Assembly (NCBI RefSeq): GCF_963676475.1
Contig: NZ_OY781106.1
Location: forward strand, 1,116,001 to 1,180,000
Origin: an uncultured Celeribacter sp.
GTDB taxonomy: Bacteria; Pseudomonadota; Alphaproteobacteria; Rhodobacterales; Rhodobacteraceae
Direction: 5' to 3'
DNA: 64,000 nucleotides
Shown: positions 1-10,076 of the stretch, one piece after another
How positions within the stretch are numbered: position 1 is the first letter of the stretch
Layout of the letters: each line of letters starts with the position of its first letter
Notes under the pieces: generated by a model
Told to the model about the DNA's origin: nothing
What the model saw: only the letters and a program-made list of their open reading frames with translations
The model's database searches: none
Position numbers and translations under genes: made by a program

Positions 1-754
1 TCCAAGTCATGGTCACGGAAATACTGTCGCGGGTGATCCCGGCCTCGGGGCCTGTGAGCAGGCGGTCCTCTCCCAAGAGCTTGTTAATCAGCGTGGATTT
101 CCCGGCGTTCGGACGCCCCACGACGGCAATCTGGAGCGGCTTGTCCAGCGTGAAATCGCGCGACGCGCCGCCGATCTCTTCGCCCTCGCCCAGTTCCTGT
201 TCTTCCTCGGTCAGTTCGACATCGACCTCGGGTTGCTCTTCGGCAGAGCGAATGTCGAACTCTTCCGCCAGCGGTTTGAGCGCGTCGTACAGGTCCGGCA
301 TGCCTTCGCCATGTTCAGCCGAGAGCCGCAAAGGCTCGCCAATGCCCAAACCATAGGCCTCAAGAAACCCGCTCTCACCTGCCTGCCCCTCGGCCTTGTT
401 CACCGCCAAGATCACATGTTTGGCGCGTTTGCGCAGGATCTCGGCAAAGACCTCATCGGCGGGCAGAACGCCTGCGCGCCCGTCCACCATGAACAAACAT
501 ACGTCCGCCATATCGACCGCACGTTCGGTGAGCTTGCGCATCCGCCCCTGAAGGCTCTCGTCGGTGGCTTCTTCCAACCCCGCCGTGTCGATCACGGTGA
601 ACCGCAGATCTCCGAGCTTCGCCTCGCCCTCCCGCAGGTCGCGCGTCACGCCCGGCTGGTCATCGACCAAAGCCAGCCGCCGCCCGACAAGGCGGTTGAA
701 CAGGGTCGATTTGCCCACATTGGGACGACCGACAAGGGCAAGCGAAAAGGACAT
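1..754 (-). CDS. der: GTPase Der (EngA), 3' end outside window
   Basis: Tandem GTPase needed for 50S ribosome maturation. Read on the minus strand from ATG at 754, the protein begins MSFSLALVGRPNVGKST, so the first Walker A/G1 lies at residues 9-17, followed by a DTAG G3 motif and NKAE as G4. An acidic linker (many E residues) leads to a second G1, GRPNAGKST, near residue 212. Two G domains in one chain is the Der signature. About 251 of the usual 450-490 codons are present and the rest runs off the left edge. The next gene upstream on the same strand is the BamB-like lipoprotein, a gene order common in Rhodobacterales. The identification is near certain. Confidence 0.95.
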   Translation of the reverse strand, partial: MSFSLALVGRPNVGKSTLFNRLVGRRLALVDDQPGVTRDLREGEAKLGDLRFTVIDTAGLEEATDESLQGRMRKLTERAVDMADVCLFMVDGRAGVLPADEVFAEILRKRAKHVILAVNKAEGQAGESGFLEAYGLGIGEPLRLSAEHGEGMPDLYDALKPLAEEFDIRSAEEQPEVDVELTEEEQELGEGEEIGGASRDFTLDKPLQIAVVGRPNAGKSTLINKLLGEDRLLTGPEAGITRDSISVTMTW

Positions 755-845
755 GGACGGGCTCCAAAACAAGTGTCAAGCGGCCCCGATACACCTGTTC
801 GGGGCCGCTCGTCAAAGAGATTTCATACGCGTCTCGAAAAACGCT

Positions 846-2177
846 TTAGCGCAGAGCGGCCAGAGAGCCGTCTTCGAGCAGAAGATACATCACACCGCCG
901 ACGACGATCGGATCGGACGCGGCCCCTTTCGGGAGCGTCACCGTGGACACCAGCGCGCCAGAGGCCGGATCAAAGCCGCGCAACACGCCATCGTCAGAGG
1001 CGACCCACATTTTGCCGCCCGCGGCGACCGGGCCGTAGTGGGCAAAGACGGTCTTGCGTTTGCGCACCTTGTCGGTGGTGAAATACGGAAGTTGCACGCC
1101 CCAGATGCGCTCGCCCGTTGAGGCCGAAAGCCGCACAAGCTCGTTGCGATCCGTGACGATAAAGACAGAGCTGCCGACGATAGACGCCGGGCTATAGGCG
1201 CCCTCATCCGCCGTCCAGATCCGCGTGCCGGTCTCGAGGTTGAAGGCCGCGTAGCGCCCGGCCTGATTGCCGACGTAAAAGGTATTGCCCACCACCACCG
1301 GGTCCGAGGTGATGTCGGAGACGTTGGCATAGACCACGCCCTTGCGCTGACCGGCCAAAGAGGCGGTCCAATAGCGCATGCCGCCTTGCCGGAAGACACC
1401 GTAGAGGTCGCCCGAGGCAAAGGGCAGGATCGCGAATTTGTCGGAGACAGCGGGCGAGACGGCACCCACGCGCGAGGTCACGCTTTCGGGGCCGGTGATC
1501 TGCCATTTGACGCGCCCGTCAGAGGTCTGAACCGCCCAGGCCGTGCCGTTGCCAGCGGTGACATAGGCCAGACCGTCATAGACCGTCAGGCCAGCGGCGC
1601 CCACGGAATCGAGGCGTTGGCGCCAGATCTCGCCGCCAGATTTCAGATCGAGCGCCACGAGATCGCCGTAACCGGTGGTGGCATAGATCACGTTGCCGGA
1701 GATCGCCAAAGCGCCGCCAAAGACCTTGCCGGCTTTTTCGCCCGCAGGGGTCAGATCGACGGACCAGACCGTGCCGCCTGTGCTGGCGGAGACGGCGGTC
1801 AGACGCGCTTCGGCATCCATCGCCACCACAACACCTTGCGCCGCGACCGGATCAACCGTCAGGCGGGTTTTGCGCGTCTTGCCCTGACCGATGTCAGAGG
1901 TCCAGGCCAGCGTCGGCGTGCCAGAGGTAAAAGCGTTATGGCCTGAGGCGTGCATCCGCCCGGCGCCGGTCATGGTCCAGGCATCGCGCGACACCTGTTG
2001 ACCCAAAGAGATCGCCACGCTGCGGTTCTGCACCGGGCCTGTGTCGGCATTGGCCAGCGGCGAGCCATCGCGCAGATCGACACGCGGGCCAGAGAGAATC
2101 TCTTCACGCCCCGCGCCACAGGCGGTCAGCGCCAGCATCGCTACAAACAGCCCCGCTTTGCCAGATCGACCGATCAT
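846..2177 (-). CDS. bamB: BamB-like outer-membrane assembly lipoprotein (PQQ-like beta-propeller)
   Basis: Probable lipoprotein of the BAM complex that inserts outer-membrane proteins. The chosen ATG at 2177 follows a good ribosome site (AGGGAG, 7 nt upstream) and gives a lipoprotein signal with lipobox LTAC, Cys20. A longer form from 2222 only adds residues ahead of the signal. The mature part consists of repeated blades containing motifs such as GDLVALDLKSGGEIW and TGTRIW, typical of PQQ-like WD-type propellers with the W of each blade visible. It lies between der and a TPR membrane protein, all on the minus strand and closely spaced, which supports an envelope-biogenesis role. The PQQ-like fold is clear; the BamB assignment rests on lipobox plus synteny. 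Confidence 0.85.
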   Translation of the reverse strand: MIGRSGKAGLFVAMLALTACGAGREEILSGPRVDLRDGSPLANADTGPVQNRSVAISLGQQVSRDAWTMTGAGRMHASGHNAFTSGTPTLAWTSDIGQGKTRKTRLTVDPVAAQGVVVAMDAEARLTAVSASTGGTVWSVDLTPAGEKAGKVFGGALAISGNVIYATTGYGDLVALDLKSGGEIWRQRLDSVGAAGLTVYDGLAYVTAGNGTAWAVQTSDGRVKWQITGPESVTSRVGAVSPAVSDKFAILPFASGDLYGVFRQGGMRYWTASLAGQRKGVVYANVSDITSDPVVVGNTFYVGNQAGRYAAFNLETGTRIWTADEGAYSPASIVGSSVFIVTDRNELVRLSASTGERIWGVQLPYFTTDKVRKRKTVFAHYGPVAAGGKMWVASDDGVLRGFDPASGALVSTVTLPKGAASDPIVVGGVMYLLLEDGSLAALR

Positions 2178-2233
2178 ACCCGCACTCCCTTTCTTAACAC
2201 GATCCCGACGCATCTCTTGCATGCAGACTACAC

Positions 2234-2886
2234 TTATTCAGCCGCAGGATCGGCCCCGAGGGCCACAATCATCTGTGCCGCGCGCCGACGCAAGGCATTA
2301 CTTGCCTCGACATCCTGCGAGATGGCCCGATAGCCCTCGATCGCGGCCTGAACCTCGCCCATTTCAACCTGGGCCGCGGCGATTTGTTCTTCGGCCAACA
2401 ACCGGTAAGGCGCGCCGGGGCTGGCGATGGCGGCCAATTGCGTCACCCGGTCCTCGGGCGCGATCTCTTCGGCGCCGATCATAGCGGATTTCAGCACGGC
2501 CAGATCACGGTACACCGGCGCCAGCATGTCATCGGCCATCAGAGGCGCCAGAACCGACAGCGCCGCCTTGGCGTCGCCCGCCGCATGCAATTCGCCTGCG
2601 CGCAGCATGGCCGCGATCACGCGGGCGTCGCCCTCGGCCGTGACCTGCCCCAAAGCTTCGGCACGGGCCGCGTCGGTCTCTTGTCCAAGGGCTGCGGTCA
2701 AAGCATCGCCCGTGGCCTCGGCCTGCGCGCGCGCCTGGGCCTTGGAATATTCGTTGAAAGCCGCGCCCCCAACGAGGGCCAGTACGGCGACGATTCCAAT
2801 CCAGCCGTATGTCTTCAGAAAGCCATAGAATTTGTCGCGGCGGACCTCTTCGGTCACTTCCTCGATAAAGGTATCGCTTTGGCTCA
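2234..2886 (-). CDS. TPR-like inner-membrane protein (YfgM/ancillary SecYEG type)
   Basis: Membrane-anchored tetratricopeptide-like protein, usually found immediately before bamB and der. A cytoplasmic start (SQSDTFIEEVTEEVRRDKFYG) is followed by one transmembrane helix, YGWIGIVAVLALVGGAAF, and then an Ala-rich helical domain of TPR type. The GTG at 2886 is preferred because it follows AGGGGG at the right distance and matches the usual N-terminus of the family. An upstream ATG at 2911 would add eight residues. It is only 56 bp from the bamB start and on the same strand, so co-transcription is likely. The biochemical role in alphaproteobacteria is not established. Confidence 0.75.
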
Positions 2887-3299
2887 CGTCTGCCCCCTGC
2901 CCTGACCCCATGCGCTTTACCGCATCTGAGAGTCATCTCGCGTTTTAAACTCTTGCCCCCTCTTACCCCGATCTTCGCCAGATTGCCAAGACCCGGCCTT
3001 TCATCTGCGCGCCGCTCACAGAGTGGACAGTGCGCTGTGCGAAAACAGAGATAGCGGCCAGCCCCCACTCTGCAAATACGCCCCAGCGTCCCTCTGCCGC
3101 AGTAAAAATCAACGAAATGCTGTGAAAAAACGGCGACACGATCTTGTGAATGTCGCGGAGCTTCCCCATCTTGGCCGCAATGTTAAAGCCATTAACTCTT
3201 GAAAGCGTGATAAGCTTGATCCATCGCCTCGGCCCGACCGTATAATGAGAGACGAGATCAAAAGACCGCCGCAAGACTGAAGTACAGGAACAGACCACC
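2887..3299. other. Intergenic region between divergent TPR and RND genes
   Basis: About 410 bp separate the minus-strand TPR gene from the plus-strand efflux operon. I see no convincing coding sequence, RNA gene or strong hairpin. It must hold the two divergent promoters, but no promoter can be assigned with confidence. Confidence 0.5.
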
Positions 3300-4454
3300 A
3301 TGCGTATCGTTTCCATCCTCATCGCCCTGCTCGTGACCGTGGGCCTGTACCTGTTCATCTTTGAACGCGACCGCCTGACCGGCGCACCCGCAGAGACAGA
3401 AACGGCAGAGATCAGCGAGGACTTCGCGCCGCCTGCCGAGAAAGCCACTGCGGGCGACACCGCCGTCTCCGTGGTCGCAGAGCACTCGACCGCGCAGACG
3501 CTTGAGACCGGCGTCGTGTTGCGCGGCGAAACCGAAGCCGCGCGCAGCGTCGATGTCACGGCGGAAACCACAGGCCGCGTGATCAACGAACCGCTGCGCA
3601 AAGGCGCAACGATCACGGCGGGTCAGGAGCTGTGCCAGATCGACCGGGGCACGCGTGATTCGAGCCTGGCGCAGGCCCGTGCGGCACTGTCCGAGGCCGA
3701 GGTGGCGCTGGCCAATGCGCGCAAACTGGCGTCCGGCGGCTATGCCTCAGAGACGCAGATCCTCTCGGCGGAGGCCGGTGTTGAGAGCGCCCGCGCGGCG
3801 GTGGCCCAGGTGGAACGCGATATTGAAAACATCTCGATCAAAGCGCCCTTTGCGGGGCTGTTGGAAAGCGACACGGCGGAGCTTGGCACCTTCCTGTCCG
3901 CAGGCAGCCCCTGCGCGACCGTGATCCAACTCGACCCGATCAAACTGGTGGGCTACGCCTCCGAGAGCGATGTGACCAAGATCGAGCTGGGCGCCATGGC
4001 GGGCGCGCGGCTGCTCACCGGCGATACTGTGACGGGTCAGGTGACCTTCCTGTCGCGCTCCTCCGATCCGGCCACCCGCACCTTCCGCGTCGAGATCGAA
4101 GTGCCGAATCCCGATTTCGCCATTCGCGACGGCCAGACGGTTGAGATCGCCATCGCCGCTGCGGGCGTTGAGGCGCATCTCGTGGCGCAATCCGCGCTCA
4201 CTTTGGATGACGAAGGTCGCATTGGCCTGCGGCTTGTCGGGCCTGAGAACCGTGTCGAATTCGCGCCCATCTCGGTGCTGCGCGACACGCGTGAGGGCAT
4301 CTGGGTCGCCGGTCTGCCCGAGCGTGCCGACATCATCACCGTCGGGCAGGAATTCGTCCGCGCGGGCGTCTTGGTCGATCCGCATTTTGGCGATGAAACA
4401 GAGACACCTGACGCAGAAACCTCCGGTGAGACCTCCGGGGAGATCGGCCAATGA
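3300..4454 (+). CDS. RND efflux periplasmic adaptor (HlyD/AcrA family)
   Basis: Membrane-fusion subunit linking an inner-membrane RND pump to an outer-membrane channel. The N-terminus MRIVSILIALLVTVGLYLF is an uncleaved anchor or signal. The lipoyl half-motifs surround a helical hairpin rich in Ala/Glu (SLAQARAALSEAEVALANARKL), followed by beta-barrel sequence (APFAGLLESDTAELGTFLSAG) that is diagnostic of the family. The 384-residue length is normal. An Asp/Glu/Thr-rich C-terminal tail is present. The stop overlaps the start of the pump gene by 4 bp (ATGA), so the two are translationally coupled. The substrate cannot be told from sequence. Confidence 0.93.
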   Translation: MRIVSILIALLVTVGLYLFIFERDRLTGAPAETETAEISEDFAPPAEKATAGDTAVSVVAEHSTAQTLETGVVLRGETEAARSVDVTAETTGRVINEPLRKGATITAGQELCQIDRGTRDSSLAQARAALSEAEVALANARKLASGGYASETQILSAEAGVESARAAVAQVERDIENISIKAPFAGLLESDTAELGTFLSAGSPCATVIQLDPIKLVGYASESDVTKIELGAMAGARLLTGDTVTGQVTFLSRSSDPATRTFRVEIEVPNPDFAIRDGQTVEIAIAAAGVEAHLVAQSALTLDDEGRIGLRLVGPENRVEFAPISVLRDTREGIWVAGLPERADIITVGQEFVRAGVLVDPHFGDETETPDAETSGETSGEIGQ

Positions 4455-7400
4455 CCGGCCTCGTCGATTGGGCGGGCGAGCGCGCCCGGATGATCCTCGC
4501 CTTTGTGGCGCTGACCTTGATCGCGGGCGCTTATGCCTATGTCAGCCTACCGAAAGAAGGCGAGCCGGACATCGAGATTCCCGGCCTTTATGTCTCCGTC
4601 CCCTTCCCCGGCATTTCCGCCGAAGACTCTGAGAAGCTCTTGGTCAAACCGATGGAGACGGAGCTCTCCGATCTCGACGGGCTCGACACCATGTCGGCGA
4701 CCGCCTCGGAGAATTATGCGGGCATCTGGTTGGAGTTCGAGTTCGGCTGGGACAAGACCAAAATCATCGCCGATGTGCGCGACCGCATGGGCCGCGTCGA
4801 GGCGGAATTCCCAGACGGCGCAGACAGTTACACCATCGCCGAGGTCAATTTTTCAGAATTCCCGATCCTGATCGTCAACCTCACCGGCCCGGTGCCCGAG
4901 CGCACTTTGGTGCAATACGCCAAACAGATGCAGGACCGTCTCGAAGGCCTGGAGCCCGTCTTGGAGGCGCAGCTCACCGGCCACCGTGACGAGATGCTGG
5001 AGGTCGAAATCGACCCGCTGCGGTTGGAAAGCTACAATGTCACCGCCGCCGAGCTGATCAATGTGGTGACCAGCAACAACCAATTGGTCGCCGCCGGTGA
5101 GGTCGAGACGGATCAAGGCACATTCTCCGTCAAAATCCCCGCCTCTTTCAACGATCAGCGCGATGTCATGGAGCTTCCGGTGAAGGTCAACGGCGACCGC
5201 GTGGTGACGCTGGGCGATCTGGCGGACATCCGCCTGACCTTTGAGGATCGCGTGGGCACGGCGCGGTTCAACGGCGAAAACACCGTGGCGCTTCAGGTCG
5301 TGAAACGCAAAGGCTTCCCGATCATCGACACGGTGGAGATCGTGAAACAAGAGGTCGAGGCCGAATTTGCCACCTGGCCCGAACCGCTCCGGCAGGCCAT
5401 CGTGGTCGGCACCTCGAACGACCAGTCGCGGCAGGTGTCTTCGATGGTGAGCCAGCTCGAAGGCTCGGTGCTGACCGCCATTGCGCTTGTGATGATCGTG
5501 GTCCTGGCCTCGCTGGGCATCCGCTCGTCCTTGTTGGTCGGTTTTGCCATTCCGACCTCGTTTCTGTTGTGCTTCATCCTTTTGGGGCTGATGGACATCA
5601 CCATCTCGAACATCGTCATGTTCGGGCTGATCCTCGCCGTCGGCATGCTGGTCGACGGGGCCATCGTCGTCGTGGAATATGCCGACCGCAAGATGGAGGA
5701 AGGCACCGGCCCCATGGCCGCCTTTGTCGAGGCGGCAAAACGCATGTTCTGGCCCATCGTCTCGTCGACCGCCACCACGCTCTGCGCCTTTCTGCCGATG
5801 CTGTTCTGGCCCGGTGTGGCGGGCGAATTCATGGGGATGCTGCCGGTCACGATCATTTTCGTGCTCTCCGCGTCTCTCATCGTGGCGCTGATCTACCTTC
5901 CGGTCATGGGCGGCGTGTCGGGGCGCATTGCGCGGGCTTTTGACCACGCCTCAAGCGGCCTGCGCGCCACCACGCCCTATTGGGTCCGCGCCGTCTTGGT
6001 CGTCCCCTCCGCCTATATGGTGTTCCTCGGGCTGATGCAGTTGATGAACCCGAGCTATCTTCTTTCAGACCCGGATGGCTTTTGGCCCGTGGCCCTCGGC
6101 GCCCTTCTGTTCCTCGCAGGCTCCGCCTTCACCGGCATCACGTTGTCGGCAGCGCGCATTGAGCGCAAACGCAAAAAGGTCGACGCAGGTTACAAACGCT
6201 CGCCCTTCGGCCATTTCACCCATTTCATCGCGGGCAATCCGGTGATGCCCGTCGTGACCATTCTGGCGGTGATCTTCGCCGTCGTCTCGGTCTTTGGCTA
6301 TTACGGCAAGAACAACAAAGGCATCGAATTCTTCGCCGCCACGGAGCCGGAACAGGCGATCATCTACGTCAAAGCGCGCGGCAACCTGTCGCTCACGGAA
6401 AAAGACGCACTGGTGCGGCAGGCCGAGGACATCGTGCTTGCGCAACCCGGCGTCGACAATGCTTTCGTCTTTGCGGGCGACGGCGGCCTCAATTCTAACA
6501 CCGGCGGCGGTTCCGCGCCGCGTGACACCATCGGGCAAATTCAGGTCGAGCTGATCCCATGGGAGGACCGCCCGACGGAGACCAAGGACGGTTTTCTGTT
6601 CTTCGAGGACACCCATGTGCGCCCCGAATATGACGGCAATTACGTGCTGGATCAGATCGAGGCGAAGCTGGCCAAACTGCCCGGCATTCAGACCGAAACG
6701 CTGAACCTCGCGATGGGGCCTGCCTCGGCGAAGCCAGTGCATCTGCGGCTCAAATCCGACGATTTCGCCCTTTTGGACGAGGCGACCGAGATCGTGCGCG
6801 CCAAATTCGATGCGACCGAAGCACTCGCCGACATCGAAGACACAAGGCCGCTCCCCGGCATCGACTGGCAGATCGACGTGGACGTCGAGAAGGCCGGGCG
6901 CTTTGGCGCGGATGTGGCCACTGTCGGCGGGATGATCCAGCTTGTCACCCGAGGCATCACCCTCGACACCATGCGGGTCGATAGCTCGGACGAGGAAATC
7001 GACATCCGCGTCCGCCTGCCCGAGGAGTTCCGTGTGCTTTCGACCTTGGACACGTTGAAAGTCCGCACCATGGACGGGCTGGTGCCGCTGTCGAATTTCA
7101 TCACCCGCGAACCTGTCGCGAAACTCGCCTCGATCAGCCGTGTTGATCAACAACGCTATTACGATGTGAAGGCGGCGGTCGACAGTGGCCTGACCCGCGA
7201 GGATGGTGTGACGATCACGCCCACTGAACGGATCGAAACCCTGACCACATGGCTGGAGGATGAAAATCCCCTGCCCCAAGGTGTCGCTTGGGAATGGACG
7301 GGCGATGATGAGGAGCAAAAGGAAACCGGCGAATTCCTTGGCAAAGCCTTTGGCGCCGCTCTGGCGCTCATGTTCATCATCCTCTTGGCGCAGTTCAACA

Positions 7401-8161
7401 GCTTCTATAACTCGGTGCTGGTGCTCATGGCCGTGGTGATGTCCACGGCGGGCGTGCTGATCGGGCTTTTGGTGATGGATATGACCTTTGGCATGATCAT
7501 GACCGGCACGGGTGTGGTGGCACTTGCGGGGATCGTGGTGAACAACAACATCGTTCTCATTGATACCTATCAGGAATATTCCCGCTACATGCCCCGGATC
7601 GAGGCCATCGTGCGCACCGCCGAAGACCGTATCCGGCCTGTGCTTCTGACCACGATCACCACCATGGCGGGTCTGACGCCGATGATGTTCGGCCTCTCGC
7701 TCGACTTCATCAACGGCGGCTACACGATCAATTCGCCCACCGCCCAGTTCTGGACCAACCTCGCGACCGCCGTTGTGTTCGGCCTCGGTATCGCCACCGT
7801 CCTGACGCTGATCTTCACGCCTGCGATGTTGGCGCTTCGGGTCTGGTTTTGGGACATTTTGCACCATGTCTGGATGCGGCTGATGACCAAGATGGGTCGC
7901 CAAAGCCGTTCCGCCGAAGACTTCCGCCTGCGCCGCGAGGCCAAACGCGCCAAGAACCCGGAATTTGTCTGGAGCACAGGCGCGCAAGGCTGGGCCGCGC
8001 CCGACAGCTTCGATGCAACCCGCGTCTCCCAAACCGCACCGAAACAACGCCCGGTCGAACAGCCCATGGCGACGCCCGAAAGCGTGATAGAGGTCGAACC
8101 GGAACGCCCGGAGACAGGGAAAATTGAAACCGGGAAAATTGGCAAAGACGCGGCGGAGTGA
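4451..8161 (+). CDS. RND efflux permease (AcrB/HAE1-like)
   Basis: Proton-driven inner-membrane transporter partner of the preceding adaptor. Family landmarks include the start MTGLVDWAGERARMILAF, repeated transmembrane blocks, GMLVDGAIVVVEYADRK in TM4 and GIVVNNNIVLIDTYQEY in TM10. In AcrB the TM4 motif has two adjacent Asp residues; here the equivalent is Asp402-Gly403, so only one remains. At 1,236 residues it is about 200 longer than AcrB, partly from a charged C-terminal tail after the last helix (about residues 1130-1236, rich in R, E, P). No outer-membrane channel gene is adjacent, so a shared TolC-like partner is likely. The substrate is unknown. Confidence 0.92.
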   Translation: MTGLVDWAGERARMILAFVALTLIAGAYAYVSLPKEGEPDIEIPGLYVSVPFPGISAEDSEKLLVKPMETELSDLDGLDTMSATASENYAGIWLEFEFGWDKTKIIADVRDRMGRVEAEFPDGADSYTIAEVNFSEFPILIVNLTGPVPERTLVQYAKQMQDRLEGLEPVLEAQLTGHRDEMLEVEIDPLRLESYNVTAAELINVVTSNNQLVAAGEVETDQGTFSVKIPASFNDQRDVMELPVKVNGDRVVTLGDLADIRLTFEDRVGTARFNGENTVALQVVKRKGFPIIDTVEIVKQEVEAEFATWPEPLRQAIVVGTSNDQSRQVSSMVSQLEGSVLTAIALVMIVVLASLGIRSSLLVGFAIPTSFLLCFILLGLMDITISNIVMFGLILAVGMLVDGAIVVVEYADRKMEEGTGPMAAFVEAAKRMFWPIVSSTATTLCAFLPMLFWPGVAGEFMGMLPVTIIFVLSASLIVALIYLPVMGGVSGRIARAFDHASSGLRATTPYWVRAVLVVPSAYMVFLGLMQLMNPSYLLSDPDGFWPVALGALLFLAGSAFTGITLSAARIERKRKKVDAGYKRSPFGHFTHFIAGNPVMPVVTILAVIFAVVSVFGYYGKNNKGIEFFAATEPEQAIIYVKARGNLSLTEKDALVRQAEDIVLAQPGVDNAFVFAGDGGLNSNTGGGSAPRDTIGQIQVELIPWEDRPTETKDGFLFFEDTHVRPEYDGNYVLDQIEAKLAKLPGIQTETLNLAMGPASAKPVHLRLKSDDFALLDEATEIVRAKFDATEALADIEDTRPLPGIDWQIDVDVEKAGRFGADVATVGGMIQLVTRGITLDTMRVDSSDEEIDIRVRLPEEFRVLSTLDTLKVRTMDGLVPLSNFITREPVAKLASISRVDQQRYYDVKAAVDSGLTREDGVTITPTERIETLTTWLEDENPLPQGVAWEWTGDDEEQKETGEFLGKAFGAALALMFIILLAQFNSFYNSVLVLMAVVMSTAGVLIGLLVMDMTFGMIMTGTGVVALAGIVVNNNIVLIDTYQEYSRYMPRIEAIVRTAEDRIRPVLLTTITTMAGLTPMMFGLSLDFINGGYTINSPTAQFWTNLATAVVFGLGIATVLTLIFTPAMLALRVWFWDILHHVWMRLMTKMGRQSRSAEDFRLRREAKRAKNPEFVWSTGAQGWAAPDSFDATRVSQTAPKQRPVEQPMATPESVIEVEPERPETGKIETGKIGKDAAE

Positions 8162-8164
8162 CAC

Positions 8165-8977
8165 TCACCCGTCGCGTGTAACCACCAGCGTGTAACTCAT
8201 CGGCAATTGCGCCGCGCGGCCTGCGTAGATGTCATATTCCGGCTCGCGGTTGCTATGGCCATGCTCTGTCAGGCGCATAATCTTGAGCCCCGCCTGCACG
8301 CAAGATGTCACGATCTCGCCCATGCTGTGAAAATACCAATAGCTCACCGTGCCTTCGCCGTGGTCTACCCCGTCATAGGAAAATGTCTCGGTCGCGCTCA
8401 GCGGCGCGGTTTGGAAATAGTTAAACGACGGCTCAAACGGCGTCTCCCCCTCGTAATCGAACATCTCCAGAACCGGATGTGTCTCGTAGATCACCAGTTG
8501 CGCGCCGGGGGCCATCAGCCCTGCGACGATCTCGAAGAACCGCGGCAGGTCGGGCATCCAGTTGAGCACGCCGATGGTGATGAGAACAAAATCAAACGTG
8601 CCGATGTCAGGCGGCAGATCGTAGATATTGGCCTCGATCCAGTCAGGCGCGATTTGCGCAGCGTCGGACAAGACCCGCGCCTGCGCCAGAAACGCGCCAG
8701 ACTGGTCGATTCCCACTGCGGGCACCGCGCCAAAAGACGCCAAAGACAGAAGCTCGCGCCCGTTGTTGCAGCCAACTTGAACCGCGCGCTTGCCTTTGAG
8801 ATCGAGCCCGGAGAGCGTTTCCGTCAAACAGGTATCGAAGGTGGAAAATCCCGGCTCAGAAGCCGCCTGTAAAAGCGCCTCCCAGCCTGCACCTGTCGCA
8901 TGTAAATGCGCAGACGCGTTCCACGCGGCTTTGTTGGCCTCTGTGGCCTCGGACAAATTGGGTATCTCGGTCGTCAT
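8165..8977 (-). CDS. SAM-dependent methyltransferase (class I)
   Basis: Predicted small-molecule methyltransferase. With the ATG at 8977 the protein is 270 residues. The Rossmann motif I (AVQVGCNNGRELLSLA), an acidic residue ending strand 2 (AVGIDQS) and a later motif FDFVLITIGVLNWMPDL are all visible. The start is favoured by GGAG upstream and because a longer frame to 9106 would overlap dusA. The dusA stop lies 16 bp upstream on the same strand, so the two form a small operon. The substrate is not predictable. The proximity to dusA might hint at an RNA-related role, but this type of methyltransferase more often acts on metabolites. Confidence 0.8.
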   Translation of the reverse strand: MTTEIPNLSEATEANKAAWNASAHLHATGAGWEALLQAASEPGFSTFDTCLTETLSGLDLKGKRAVQVGCNNGRELLSLASFGAVPAVGIDQSGAFLAQARVLSDAAQIAPDWIEANIYDLPPDIGTFDFVLITIGVLNWMPDLPRFFEIVAGLMAPGAQLVIYETHPVLEMFDYEGETPFEPSFNYFQTAPLSATETFSYDGVDHGEGTVSYWYFHSMGEIVTSCVQAGLKIMRLTEHGHSNREPEYDIYAGRAAQLPMSYTLVVTRDG

Positions 8978-8993
8978 TTTTGTCTCCAAATAT

Positions 8994-9980
8994 TCAGCGC
9001 GGCAAAGCCTCGCACACCAAGTCAAACCCCGCGCCGTCTTTGTGCGCGCCCTCGGACAGCACACGTTTCCAACGCCGCGCGCCGGGTTGACCGGCAAACA
9101 GCCCAAGCATGTGTTTCGTCACCTGCGCCAGCTTGCCACCCGATGCGATGTGGTGCCCGATGTAGTCTTCCATCGCGAAGACCACGTCGGCGCGACTCAG
9201 AGCTTGGCGGGCGTCACCGAACACCTTTTGATCGGCGAGACCCAGAATGTCATAGGGCTGATGATAGACCGCACGACCGACCATGACGCCATCCATGAAA
9301 GTCAATTCTTCCTCAACCGTTTCAAGACTTTGCACACCGCCGTTGATCGAAAGATGCAGCTCCGGGAAGGCGCGTTTCATCTCATGCACAAGGTCATAGT
9401 CCAAGGGCGGGATGTCGCGGTTTTCCTTCGGGCTGAGCCCTTCGAGCCAGGCCTTGCGGGCATGGACCGTGATCCGCGTCACACCCGCGCCGCGCATCTT
9501 TTCCAAAAAGTCGGGCAGCACCTCGGTGGGGTCCTGATCGTCCACCCCGATCCGGCATTTCACCGTCACCGGCACATCACCCGCACCCTCCTGCATGGCC
9601 GCCACACAGTCCGCCACAAGGTCCGGCGATTTCATTAGAACGGCCCCAAAGGCGCCGGATTGCACACGGTCCGACGGACAGCCGACATTGAGGTTCACCT
9701 CGTCATAGCCGCGCTCGACACAGAGCGCCGTCGCCGCCTTCAACTCCGCCGGATCGGACCCGCCGAGTTGCAGCGCCACGGGGTGTTCTTCCGGGTTGTA
9801 ATCGAGCAAATGCAGCGCGCCGCCGCGCACCAAAGCGGGCGCCGTCACCATTTCCGTGTACAACAGCGCATGATGCGACATCAGCCGATGCAGATAGCGG
9901 CAATGACGGTCCGTCCAATCCATCATCGGGGCGACGGAGAGGCGGGCGGATTGCTCGAGGTTTGGGGTCAAACGGCTCAT
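8994..9980 (-). CDS. dusA: tRNA-dihydrouridine(20/20a) synthase DusA
   Basis: FMN-dependent enzyme reducing uridine 20/20a in the tRNA D-loop with NADPH. The family signatures are clear: SVAPMMDWTDRHCRYLHRLM at the N-terminus, the catalytic cysteine in LNVGCPSDRVQSGAFGAVLM, and the FMN phosphate site SINGGVQSL. The length of 328 residues is standard. The dihydrouridine synthase subgroup is A, judged from the MMDWTDRH start. It is transcribed ahead of the methyltransferase. Confidence 0.94.
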   Translation of the reverse strand: MSRLTPNLEQSARLSVAPMMDWTDRHCRYLHRLMSHHALLYTEMVTAPALVRGGALHLLDYNPEEHPVALQLGGSDPAELKAATALCVERGYDEVNLNVGCPSDRVQSGAFGAVLMKSPDLVADCVAAMQEGAGDVPVTVKCRIGVDDQDPTEVLPDFLEKMRGAGVTRITVHARKAWLEGLSPKENRDIPPLDYDLVHEMKRAFPELHLSINGGVQSLETVEEELTFMDGVMVGRAVYHQPYDILGLADQKVFGDARQALSRADVVFAMEDYIGHHIASGGKLAQVTKHMLGLFAGQPGARRWKRVLSEGAHKDGAGFDLVCEALPR

Positions 9981-10076
9981 TTCAGGGCTTTCAGACAGAT
10001 CGCGGGGGCAGCGCGTCGGATAACATTGCCCCCCTCAGATTCCAAGCCTCTTTGCGGTCACGCCATTGAAACGCGC

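Noticed and set aside
846..2333. Long open frames on the plus strand opposite bamB and the TPR gene
   Set aside because: Shadow frames of a high-GC gene with no signal, motif or ribosome site; the minus-strand genes explain the region.
6065..8164. 699-codon minus-strand frame opposite the RND permease
   Set aside because: His/Arg/Gly-rich composition typical of antisense of a hydrophobic gene; no family resemblance.
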